Source of the DNA: a virus
Length of the DNA: 24,446 nucleotides
Virus record (IMG/VR): IMGVR_UViG_3300034166_001563
Location: 1-24,446 of that record
Reading direction: 5' to 3' (one strand)
Below the pieces are notes generated by a model that did not search any database, was not told where the DNA came from, and saw only the letters and a list, made by a program, of their open reading frames with translations. Made by a program: the position numbers and the translations under genes. Shown here in pieces: positions 1 through 6,882 of this stretch (within the stretch, counting starts at the first letter, position 1; every line of letters begins with the position of its first letter).

Positions 1-32
1 CGCCATCGCCGGAAGGAATGCAGGTGCGAATA

Positions 33-1235
33 ATGAGCGACATACTTGATGAAATCAAATCGGTGCAACGCGACATGGAAGAAACGAAGCGACCGCGCCG
101 CCAGCACCCAGAGGGCTGGGAGCCAGGGATTACATGGAACGGCAACGAGGGAACTGTCACGACTACGGGCGGTCCACTTGATCAGGCCGCAGATTGGTCA
201 GCCGTTCTTAAGGTTTGGGGTCTTGACCCTGATCACTTTGAAGTAGTTGAGCCAATTCTCTTCAACGTCTGGGGCAACCCAGAAGGCGTACCTAATCGCC
301 AGTGGAAGGGAAAGGTTATCCGGAAGGGCGTCGAGCGCGGCGTCGACCTCAATGAGCTGATCGATGAGATTAAGAAGCACAAGCCGGGAAAGGTCTCAGC
401 TTTTGCTGGAGACACTGCGCTTGTAGTTGGTATCTCAGACCTCCAAATTGGTAAAGGCGAAGGCGGCGGTTCTGCCGGTATCGTTAAGAGGTTCCTTGCT
501 GGAATTGACGAGGTTGAGGCCCGATGGAAAGAGCTTGCGAAGTCTGGTCGAAAGCTCGACCGACTTGTCGTGCTCGGACTTGGTGACCTTGTTGAGTCCT
601 GCGATGGGCATTACGCAATGCAAACGTTCCAGAACGATCTTGACAGGCGAGAGCAGGTAAAGGTTGTCCGACGCCTCATTGTAAAGGCGCTTACTTCGTG
701 GGCTAAGTTTGCCCCGAAGGTTATTGTTGCTGCGGTTCCTGGGAATCACGGGGAAAACCGCCGTGGTGGACAGGCGTATACAACGTTTGGCGACAACGAC
801 GACGTTGCTATTTTTGAGCAAGTCGCCGAAATCGTCTCCGCCAACCCAGAGGCGTACGGCCACGTCAGCTTTGTTCTGCCAAGCAATGAGCTGACGCTTA
901 CCCTGAACATTCACGGGAACATTCTTGGCATCGCACACGGCCACCAGGCACGACGTAGCGGCGCTACTGCCTCTGCGAAGATCAAGGCGTGGCTCAAGGA
1001 TCAGGCCTATGGGATGAGGAAGATCGGCGATTCGACGATTCTTGTCACCGGCCACTATCATCACCTTTCGGTTTTGACCGAGGGTGTGCGGACACATATC
1101 CAGGCTCCTTCACTCGACGGCGGCTCACAGTGGTTTACTGAAACTGCTGGCGTCCATTCAGCTCCGGGGCTCCTGACGTTTACCGTCAGCGAGTACGGCT
1201 GGGACGATCTGAAGGTCTTGCGTTGCGTTAGCTGA
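33..1235 (+). CDS. Calcineurin-like metallophosphoesterase
   Basis: A 400-residue protein with the ordered metal-binding motifs of the calcineurin-like phosphoesterase fold: DLQ near residues 136-138, GD at 184-185, GNH at 237-239, AHGH near 301-304 and GHYHH near 340-344. Members hydrolyse phosphodiester or phosphomonoester bonds with two metal ions; phage members are often supposed to act on nucleic acid, but the substrate cannot be read here. The first 120 residues lack these motifs and may be a separate domain. An in-frame ATG at 18 directly abuts GGAAGGA with no spacer, so the ATG at 33 is preferred; this is uncertain. The gene converges with the head operon and overlaps its last gene by 8 bases, with no visible terminator. 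Confidence 0.85.
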   Translation: MSDILDEIKSVQRDMEETKRPRRQHPEGWEPGITWNGNEGTVTTTGGPLDQAADWSAVLKVWGLDPDHFEVVEPILFNVWGNPEGVPNRQWKGKVIRKGVERGVDLNELIDEIKKHKPGKVSAFAGDTALVVGISDLQIGKGEGGGSAGIVKRFLAGIDEVEARWKELAKSGRKLDRLVVLGLGDLVESCDGHYAMQTFQNDLDRREQVKVVRRLIVKALTSWAKFAPKVIVAAVPGNHGENRRGGQAYTTFGDNDDVAIFEQVAEIVSANPEAYGHVSFVLPSNELTLTLNIHGNILGIAHGHQARRSGATASAKIKAWLKDQAYGMRKIGDSTILVTGHYHHLSVLTEGVRTHIQAPSLDGGSQWFTETAGVHSAPGLLTFTVSEYGWDDLKVLRCVS

Positions 1236-1668
1236 CGCCAGCCCTACGAAGTGCAGCGCGGATTCTGGAAGGGAGTCCGCGCTTCACTTTATTTAGCGCA
1301 GCAAGCCCAACTTTCTGGAAAGTAAATTCCATAAAGCGGTACTTGCGCTCGACCTTTGGAGCATAGGTCAGTGTGGTTCCAAACTTTATAGTAACCCTTC
1401 CCAGCCGCCTCTGGACCCCGCCGACGCTACTCCTCCCATCGGTCGTAAGACTTCGCTGGAGCCTACCGCTCTTCACCGGCGTACCGCCACCAGGAGAGAA
1501 GTCACCTTTCCGGCGCGTTCGCTCAAAGTCCTGGCGCAGCGCAAAGAATATTTCGTTGTCAATAAGCTGCTCCATCATCAGTGAGAGTTCGGTATTGTGG
1601 CGCCTGCTATTGACGCTATTTACAAACTTATCTAGCGATGTGGAGTTTATCTCTGCCCTAAACTCCAC
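1228..1668 (-). CDS. HK97 gp10-like head-tail/minor tail component
   Basis: A 146-residue protein, last of the leftward head operon. It has the look of HK97 gp10-like proteins: small and basic, with a GTxLxYAPxVE segment (GTTLTYAPKVE), an aromatic stretch near residues 105-115 and a basic helical C-terminus. Such proteins act at the head-tail junction or as tail completion factors. It overlaps the preceding head-closure gene by 11 bases, which suggests translational coupling, and its position after two connector genes fits. No tail-tube or tape-measure gene follows, because the next gene is convergent. Family-level call only. Confidence 0.7.
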   Translation of the reverse strand: MEFRAEINSTSLDKFVNSVNSRRHNTELSLMMEQLIDNEIFFALRQDFERTRRKGDFSPGGGTPVKSGRLQRSLTTDGRSSVGGVQRRLGRVTIKFGTTLTYAPKVERKYRFMEFTFQKVGLAALNKVKRGLPSRIRAALRRAGVS

Positions 1669-1999
1669 GTCGTGCCACCCTGTACGCAGTAACTGTCACA
1701 TGGTGAGAAAAGATCGGCGCCGTGCGCACTTCATGGACCCTGTGCTCGACGTTATCAATGATGATCACATCGGAAACACGTGGGAGCCTGTCGCCAACAA
1801 GCCACGGTAGCTTTATCGTGTATTCGGTCTCCATCCGAGCACTGGTCGAGCCTTGCTCGAAGTCAACCTTGTTTTCATCAAGAAAGCACGGCATGTTGGA
1901 CCAAACGAAAACCTGATTCTTGGTTGGGCTGCCGTCGGCAGCATGCCCAGTGTTTGTTTCCCTACGGAGAGTTGCCTTCAAATTAAGGGCAGGTATCAT
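1658..1999 (-). CDS. Head closure / stopper-like connector protein
   Basis: A 113-residue, mostly beta-rich protein. Size, position and the pattern of an N-terminal strand (LKATLRRET), a central polar segment and a final DxxIIIDNVEHRV strand pair resemble SPP1 gp16-like stoppers, which seal the connector after DNA packaging. It overlaps the upstream adaptor gene by 4 bases (ATGA-type) and the downstream gp10-like gene by 11, so the three genes look translationally coupled. The call rests mainly on order and size; there is no catalytic motif to confirm it. Confidence 0.55.
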   Translation of the reverse strand: MIPALNLKATLRRETNTGHAADGSPTKNQVFVWSNMPCFLDENKVDFEQGSTSARMETEYTIKLPWLVGDRLPRVSDVIIIDNVEHRVHEVRTAPIFSHHVTVTAYRVARRGV

Positions 2000-2916
2000 C
2001 GAAGCGTCGTGTTTCTATACCCCTCAAGTAGACCGATAGCCTGTGGGGGTATGCTTCCGCCATGAATCTCTCGCACTGGGCGTGAGGTCCTGATACTAAT
2101 GTCCCCAATATCTGCGCTGGCAACCCCGGCAAATCCCTGCTTGGCAAGGCTTGCAAGGCCAAGAGATTCGGTTGTGATGATGGCGGTTGCGTCCTTGATG
2201 TCGTCAGGAGGGGTAGCAAATCCGTAGGTATAAGTGATTTCGGCGACAGGGACAATAAGCCCCATGTTAACTATTGCAGGAAACAGCGAGTATGTAACTG
2301 AGGCAAGAGACGTAACCTCAACGTATCCGGCCGTGTAGTTAACGAAAAGATCGGTCAGCTGGAATGTCGCCTTCTGTCCAGTTGTTACCCAGACATCCAT
2401 GCCCTGAACGGATACGACTGGTCGGTTGTTTGGATAAACCCGGCGGGTATCTTGACGATAATTGTGCTTCTCAGTTGCGCGTTGGAGTCCAAAGGTCTGG
2501 CCGCAGAAGCCGTCGATCACCTTGCTGGCAATGCGGATGTGGCTTTCGATCTGGTCATCGCTTACGGTGCTTCCGTCCGGATTCATCAGGGACGCCATCT
2601 CGTAATCCTTGAACTCGTCGACGGTGAGATACCCAAGGTTCTTCCCCTGAATTGGGGACGCTTGCCACGAACCGTAGGTGTTGCTCGTTGGGTTATATGA
2701 TCGCCAGTTGTACCATTGGCCAGGGAAGCCGGTATCGTCCCGGTACGTGTAGGAGGTAATCGATGCGTTCAGGGACAAGAGCGTTGGGAGAATTTCCCAG
2801 GTGCCGCTAAGTGATGTTGCCTGAGCCGAGGTGTCTGCCCGTCCAAACTGAATGCGTGTGGAGCCCGACCCAACCAGGGTCGAGGCGGTCGGAAGGGAGA
2901 GCTTTATCTTGTTCAT
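1996..2916 (-). CDS. Head-tail connector (adaptor) protein
   Basis: A 306-residue protein. The section from about residue 95 contains YLTVDEFKDYE, then a helix-rich stretch with IRIASKVIDGFCG. This is the usual start of gp6/gp15-type adaptor proteins, which form the ring below the portal. The C-terminal half includes PDDIKDATAIITTE, typical of the long helix of this family. The first 90 residues, rich in Ser, Thr, Tyr and Trp, are extra compared with usual adaptors of 100-200 residues and may be a separate beta domain. No convincing ribosome site precedes the ATG. A strong hairpin lies in the gap between it and the upstream gene. Confidence 0.6.
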   Translation of the reverse strand: MNKIKLSLPTASTLVGSGSTRIQFGRADTSAQATSLSGTWEILPTLLSLNASITSYTYRDDTGFPGQWYNWRSYNPTSNTYGSWQASPIQGKNLGYLTVDEFKDYEMASLMNPDGSTVSDDQIESHIRIASKVIDGFCGQTFGLQRATEKHNYRQDTRRVYPNNRPVVSVQGMDVWVTTGQKATFQLTDLFVNYTAGYVEVTSLASVTYSLFPAIVNMGLIVPVAEITYTYGFATPPDDIKDATAIITTESLGLASLAKQGFAGVASADIGDISIRTSRPVREIHGGSIPPQAIGLLEGYRNTTLR

Positions 2917-2933
2917 GTGTCTATTGTGGCTGA

Positions 2934-2972
2934 CCGCCGTAGTTTATACCGATTTCTCGGCTTCTACGGCGG
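2934..2972 (-). other. Two-tier hairpin between head genes
   Basis: CCGCCGTAG at 2934-2942 pairs perfectly with CTACGGCGG at 2964-2972. An inner stem CCGA/TCGG (2949-2952 with 2957-2960) closes a TTTC loop. It sits in the 64-base gap between the 119-residue protein gene and the adaptor gene. There is no T-run on the minus strand after it, so it may be a processing or attenuation structure rather than a classical terminator. Confidence 0.5.
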
Positions 2973-2980
2973 CCCCCACG

Positions 2981-3340
2981 TTATAGCTTCTCGACAATCT
3001 CTGCGCCAGCAGCCTGGGCAGATTCGAGCTCAGATCCCCTGACGGCAGCGTAGCCGTCAACGAACCGAATAAAAACGCCATCCCCTATGTGAAGGGAAGT
3101 CGCTTCCGTGTACTTAACTCGCCATCGAGAATCTGGGTCGACGCTCTTCGCTGTTGCGATTGACGCCTTGACAAATTTCTCAACCTTTTTCTCTTCCTTT
3201 GGAGTTAGCACTGGCTCTTCGGCCGGTGCCTCCGGAACAAGAACCGCCTCGTCGAGAGAAACAAGAACTGCCTCTTCGACCGGGGCTTCCTCAGCAACCG
3301 GCTCCGATACTAGCTTTACGTCGTTAACAATCTTTACCAT
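2981..3340 (-). CDS. Small acidic protein of the head operon, unknown
   Basis: A 119-residue protein between the capsid and adaptor genes. Residues 12-55 are a low-complexity Glu, Val, Ala and Pro segment with the repeated elements AVLV and EAPAEEP. A Lys/Glu-rich patch follows, then a compact C-terminal domain (residues 70-119) with RWRVKYTEATSLHIGDGVFI. An AGAGGAG ribosome site lies 7-8 bases before the ATG. Position after the major capsid gene is common for decoration or head-fibre proteins, but no signature proves this. Function unknown. Confidence 0.75.
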   Translation of the reverse strand: MVKIVNDVKLVSEPVAEEAPVEEAVLVSLDEAVLVPEAPAEEPVLTPKEEKKVEKFVKASIATAKSVDPDSRWRVKYTEATSLHIGDGVFIRFVDGYAAVRGSELESAQAAGAEIVEKL

Positions 3341-3351
3341 ATTTTCTCCTC

Positions 3352-3388
3352 TAAAAGAACGAGGCGAGCGAGCCTAAGCCCACTCGCC
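3352..3388 (-). terminator. Hairpin plus T-rich tract after the capsid gene
   Basis: On the minus strand GGCGAG (3388-3383) and CTCGCC (3368-3363) form a stem, followed by TCGTTCTTTT. This lies between the capsid gene and the next head gene. A partial terminator here would set capsid messenger above the downstream connector genes. The stem is only 6 bp and the T-run is interrupted, so termination would be incomplete. Confidence 0.45.
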
Positions 3389-3417
3389 CCATTCTCAGAC
3401 CTTAGTCTCTATCTAGA

Positions 3418-4650
3418 TCAGACAGCGACGCGGATCTTGCCGTTGAACTGAGGAGCCTTAGCAGCCAAGCCGTACATCACAAACATGATATAGAGCCGGG
3501 TCAGCGCGCCACCCACACCAACAGGGATCTCAAGGGTCGTGATCGAGTCCGAACCGAGGTAAGGCATCGACCAGGTGTCCTCGTCGACGACATACATGTC
3601 GCGGAGGTTGACGCTAGAAACGGTGTACGAGCCGATCGAGTCGCCAGGAACGGCGAGGAGCGGAAGTGCACCGGCTGGGGTCACGACTGACCCGAAGCCA
3701 AGACCAGCCTGGCCGACTTCACCAGCACCCGGATAACGGATAAGGTTCGTCAGCTCGTTCTGGTAAGCAGCAGCATCCGTAGGCGAAAGAATGATCGCCG
3801 ATGGGTTGCCGCCGTTGTTCAGGATCGAGGCAACGGTGTCGTTGATGGCAGCCGTGTACGTCGAAGTTCCCTTCGTCGTAATTGGGTTGCCAGCAGCAGC
3901 GGCCGAACCAAGAACCTTGCGAAGGCCGTCGAAGCCGTTCGCATCGTACGCGCCGAGCTCTACACCGGCAGTACCGGTCGAGGACGAAGCGTTACCCTGG
4001 AAGAGGGTCTTCTGGAGCTTGTGGGCAATTGCCGTCACGCCGCCCGAAAGCTCGGTGGCAAGGCCGTCAAACCCAGCACCACCCTGCGTGATCGCAAACT
4101 GCGACTTGAGGGTGATACCACGGCGGGTCGCAAGGACCGCAACGTTCGTGGTCTGGCGGGCATAGGTGTTGGTGTCATCCGTCACCGTGCCAGCTTCAGT
4201 CATGAACGCTGCATCGCCGTAAGCGGTCTGCTGATTGTAAGCGTGAACAAGTCCGTTGGCGCCTTCCTTGCGGATGCGGTCAAAGAACGGGAATCGCTTT
4301 ACGAACAGCGCGTAGAGCATTGGCTCGAGGTCCTGGCGGATAAGCGCAGCGCCGCCGCTAGCATCGAGCACCTTGGCAATGTTCGGGTTAGCAACCGCAA
4401 GGCGGTTGAGAACATCGTCACTGGCCTGTCGACCGGACTGCTTACCAGCCTGGACGTCAAGCATCTTCTTTACATCGTTCGAGTCCATCGAAACGAACTT
4501 CTCGCGCAGCTCGCGCTGTGCGACAAGGGCGCTCACGGAATCGAACGAGTCTGCCTGTGCGTCGTCCTTGCCGACAACACCTGCAGGGGCCGCATTAAGG
4601 CCCTCGAGTTCCTTCTCCAGGCCCTCGAGCTTCTCTCGAATCTCAGACAT
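3418..4650 (-). CDS. Major capsid protein, HK97 fold
   Basis: A 410-residue phage_capsid-type protein. The N-terminus (MSEIREKLEGLEKELEGL) is a short coiled coil like the HK97 delta domain. The body shows family features: a segment around residues 110-135 (ALFVKRFPFFDRIRK), then an N-arm/E-loop-like region with TEAGTVTDDTNTY, then a P-domain helix and an A-domain with ILSPTDAAAYQNELTN. It ends in IPVGVGGALTRLYIMF before a basic tail. The gene begins directly after the protease stop codon (TAA abutting ATG), with GGAGAAG as ribosome site. The order protease then capsid is the standard arrangement. Confidence 0.93.
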   Translation of the reverse strand: MSEIREKLEGLEKELEGLNAAPAGVVGKDDAQADSFDSVSALVAQRELREKFVSMDSNDVKKMLDVQAGKQSGRQASDDVLNRLAVANPNIAKVLDASGGAALIRQDLEPMLYALFVKRFPFFDRIRKEGANGLVHAYNQQTAYGDAAFMTEAGTVTDDTNTYARQTTNVAVLATRRGITLKSQFAITQGGAGFDGLATELSGGVTAIAHKLQKTLFQGNASSSTGTAGVELGAYDANGFDGLRKVLGSAAAAGNPITTKGTSTYTAAINDTVASILNNGGNPSAIILSPTDAAAYQNELTNLIRYPGAGEVGQAGLGFGSVVTPAGALPLLAVPGDSIGSYTVSSVNLRDMYVVDEDTWSMPYLGSDSITTLEIPVGVGGALTRLYIMFVMYGLAAKAPQFNGKIRVAV

Positions 4651-6015
4651 TTATTTCTTCTCCAAAATAGCCTGAATATACGGGCTCAACCAAGGGGCAT
4701 CAATCCCCTTCTTCGCCGGTACATCCGTAAGTATTGACTTTCGGCCAGCTGGTGACTTTAGAGCAAGCTCCAAAAGCTTCACCGCATGCTCGAGGTCCTT
4801 CTCAAGCTGCTCCTTCTCCTCCAAGAGTTCGGTCGCGGCGGTATTTTCCACCACTACCTCCTCTGCGGGAACGGAAGCAACAGCCTCTTCAGCGACCACG
4901 GCGAGATCCGCCTCTTCGGCGGGCGTCTCTGTAGCCTCTACGTGATGATCAAGGGACTTCGTCGTCTCATCGACAATTCCGGCCTCGACCGATTCGGCCG
5001 CTGGTGCAGCCTCATACTCTAGATAGGCCTGCACCCACCCAGCAGCATACTCAATGTACTTCGCTCGATCTTCGTTTGCCTCTTCAGACTTAACTGAATC
5101 GAGCTCGCCGACAACATTCTTAAGTCGATCAGCGACTGGCATGGCGCCCTTCTCTTCGATCACTGGCTCTGGCACTGAGGACGCAGGGATTGGAAGCTCG
5201 CGCTCCTTCCCGTCCTGGCCGGAAACAGTTACCGTGACACGGGTTGCCTTTTCAAGCGTATCGCTCACGTTTTCTACCTCATTTCCTGCACTGGCGGCCT
5301 CTTCGGGAGCCGGTGCGATCTCTTCTGTAGACGGATTAGCACTAGGCTCCCCGCCGATAACATCCGCCCCAGAAGCCTCGTACGACCCGTCGGCTTCGTG
5401 GGTAACAGAATCACTCATGGCACTCTTCTCAGAGTCACCCTCTACGCCCCCAGCCTTCAGGGCGTCACCAAGCTCACCAGCCTGATCGGCGCTTCTGAGG
5501 CTCTTGAGTGCGTTCTGGAGATAGGACCTCTGGTTCGCCGGAATGCCGACGATGCTAGACTCAAGAAGGTTGACCTTCTCTATAACGTATGTATCCAAGC
5601 CACTAGAGTCCTTTCGCTTGGAGACCTTCTCCACGCGAGCGCCAATCGACATTCCCAGCTTTACGCCACGCTTGATGGCCTTATAGGCCTGCATGGCTGC
5701 TGGGTTCTCATCTTCAGGGCAAACCTTAATGTCAATATCAAGATCGTAGACGTCTAGGCCGGTGTCAGCGTCGAGACGCTTAACAATTCGTGCGTCGGTA
5801 ACAGAACCAAAGAGGTCCTCAGGGACGTTGTAGTTATGGTTGAGGAACACGGTCATATTCTGCTTTGCCGTATCCGCCATTGACTTGATAGCATCAAGAG
5901 TGATCTCATCACCTTGTCGATCCCTAATCGTGGATGACGTAGTCCCGGAGACGTATAGGTCCCCGTTGTCGGTCTCCCGTACCTTTAGGGCGTTGGTGTA
6001 AAGCTTGAAATCCAA
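4651..6015 (-). CDS. HK97-family prohead protease with long acidic C-terminal tail
   Basis: A 454-residue protein. Residues 1-175 match the S78 prohead protease: IRDRQGDEI near 30-38, catalytic-type His in FLNHN (His60) and Ser in LLESSIVGIPAN (Ser153/154). It would cleave the capsid delta domain during head maturation. The remaining 280 residues are unusual: an acidic Ala/Glu/Val-rich low-complexity tail, then a Leu/Glu coiled coil near 395-425 and a conserved-looking end (APWLSPYIQAILEKK). This is likely a fused scaffold or capsid-binding segment. The start is TTG, 5 bases after GGGGAGG; an overlapping ATG is out of frame. Confidence 0.88.
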   Translation of the reverse strand: MDFKLYTNALKVRETDNGDLYVSGTTSSTIRDRQGDEITLDAIKSMADTAKQNMTVFLNHNYNVPEDLFGSVTDARIVKRLDADTGLDVYDLDIDIKVCPEDENPAAMQAYKAIKRGVKLGMSIGARVEKVSKRKDSSGLDTYVIEKVNLLESSIVGIPANQRSYLQNALKSLRSADQAGELGDALKAGGVEGDSEKSAMSDSVTHEADGSYEASGADVIGGEPSANPSTEEIAPAPEEAASAGNEVENVSDTLEKATRVTVTVSGQDGKERELPIPASSVPEPVIEEKGAMPVADRLKNVVGELDSVKSEEANEDRAKYIEYAAGWVQAYLEYEAAPAAESVEAGIVDETTKSLDHHVEATETPAEEADLAVVAEEAVASVPAEEVVVENTAATELLEEKEQLEKDLEHAVKLLELALKSPAGRKSILTDVPAKKGIDAPWLSPYIQAILEKK

Positions 6016-6050
6016 GACATCCTCCCCTGGGCATAGCCCCTAGCCCTAGG

Positions 6051-6079
6051 ATTGTATGACTGTTCTATTGACTAGTCAA
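6051..6079 (-). promoter_or_regulatory. Sigma70-type promoter of the head operon
   Basis: On the minus strand TTGACT (6079-6074), a 17-bp spacer and TACAAT (6056-6051) form a near-consensus promoter. It lies about 36 bases before the TTG start of the protease gene. The -35 box lies inside the 26-bp palindrome at 6061-6086, so a repressor bound there would block it. Confidence 0.75.
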
Positions 6080-6086
6080 CAGAACA
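6061..6086. promoter_or_regulatory. 26-bp near-perfect palindromic operator
   Basis: TGTTCTATTGAC, then TA, then GTCAACAGAACA: 12-base arms with a single mismatch around a perfect TTGACTAGTCAA core. It covers the -35 and most of the spacer of the leftward head promoter. It also lies about 105 bp upstream of the rightward -10 box. The geometry is that of a dimeric repressor site. The regulator is not known; HTH proteins at 9780 and 10037 are candidates. Confidence 0.65.
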
Positions 6087-6140
6087 ATTTCTACGTGGTA
6101 TTTAACCACATTTCTGCATAGTTTACACATATTAAGACCC

Positions 6141-6180
6141 TATTAGTCACCTATTTAGCCCGTTAGGGTGGGTATTAGTC
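6141..6180 (+). repeat. Two direct TATTAGTC octamers, 32 bp apart
   Basis: TATTAGTC occurs at 6141-6148 and again at 6173-6180, about three helical turns apart. The second copy falls at the -30 position of the rightward promoter, where a -35 box is missing. They may be activator half-sites; chance is possible in this AT-rich stretch. Confidence 0.35.
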
Positions 6181-6190
6181 CTTTATACCG

Positions 6191-6196
6191 TATAAT
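6191..6196 (+). promoter_or_regulatory. Rightward leaderless promoter (-10 TATAAT)
   Basis: A consensus TATAAT is followed by exactly six bases and then the ATG at 6203. Transcription would therefore begin at the start codon. No Shine-Dalgarno sequence precedes this ATG. No -35 box is visible 16-18 bp upstream. This spacing is the known signature of leaderless transcripts in Actinobacteria. Confidence 0.6.
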
Positions 6197-6202
6197 AATG
6201 CC

Positions 6203-6661
6203 ATGGATACTGACAGCGAATTCGCCCCTGGGCCGGAGACCGAGATATCCGAGGTGTCGGCGGATGAGCCGTCTAAAAAGTGCCCAACGTGCCAGCAGCT
6301 TCAGGAAACTGCATCCGAACTAAAGCGCGGGTACAAAGAGCTGGCTAGACTACAAAAGACTTTTGAGCCCCTTGTTAAGAGATACGAGCTAATACAAAGG
6401 GCCCACCCTCGATGCGCGCTTTGCTTCATTATGAGTGGAGAGCATCACATCGAGACCGTCCTTGTTCCAGAGCCACTGGTTCCAAGGGCCAAGGGGCAAA
6501 AAAGATACGCAGTCTGTTCTGACTGCTATAAACTGCTGCACAGGCTTCGGAGGAGCGTTCCCCAGCAGCGAGCTTATGCAAGGCACGTCTGGGAGCTTGA
6601 TAAGGACGAAGACAATGAAATCGTCTTGCCAGGAGAGGACAATAACGAGGTAGAGGATTGA
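6203..6661 (+). CDS. Cys-rich, coiled-coil protein, unknown function
   Basis: A 152-residue protein, first gene of the rightward operon and apparently translated from a leaderless message. It has CPTC near residues 27-30, a helical coiled-coil-like segment (about 35-65), then CALC near 71-74 and CSDC near 105-108. Three CxxC pairs suggest one or two zinc sites. The C-terminus is acidic. It precedes the portal gene, where a small terminase subunit may lie in other phages, but no HTH or terminase signature is visible. Function unknown. Confidence 0.8.
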   Translation: MDTDSEFAPGPETEISEVSADEPSKKCPTCQQLQETASELKRGYKELARLQKTFEPLVKRYELIQRAHPRCALCFIMSGEHHIETVLVPEPLVPRAKGQKRYAVCSDCYKLLHRLRRSVPQQRAYARHVWELDKDEDNEIVLPGEDNNEVED

Positions 6662-6882
6662 CACCTGACATAACATCGACTGTCGTGGTAGATTTTGCTG
6701 ACGGGCGATTTGCCGTCCCGAGATACTGGCAGAATTATCCGTGCATGAGAGCAATATCGTATGACGGTTCAGTCCGCAGGGTTGCGCTAACATTAGAACA
6801 GACAAGAAAAGTAATCTCTGGGGAAATGCAGGAAACAACCATCTGGGGGGCCGTCAGGTCCTCCATTAGAGGGAGAAGATAA
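6658..6882 (+). CDS. Small protein before the portal gene, unknown
   Basis: A 74-residue protein with a TTG start overlapping the preceding TGA stop (TTGA), so translation is probably coupled. GAGG lies about 8 bases upstream. The sequence has a beta-rich first half (STVVVDFADGRFAVPRYW), then a short helix with TLEQTRKVISGE and a basic tail. No known motif. It lies between the Cys-rich gene and the portal with no gaps, in one operon. Confidence 0.6.
   Translation: MTPDITSTVVVDFADGRFAVPRYWQNYPCMRAISYDGSVRRVALTLEQTRKVISGEMQETTIWGAVRSSIRGRR

Noticed and set aside
435-1097. 220-residue open frame on the minus strand
   Set aside because: It lies wholly antisense to the phosphoesterase gene, which has clear family motifs; no motif or ribosome site supports it.
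4021-4737. 238-residue open frame on the plus strand
   Set aside because: Antisense to the capsid and protease genes; it is the complement of well-recognised proteins.
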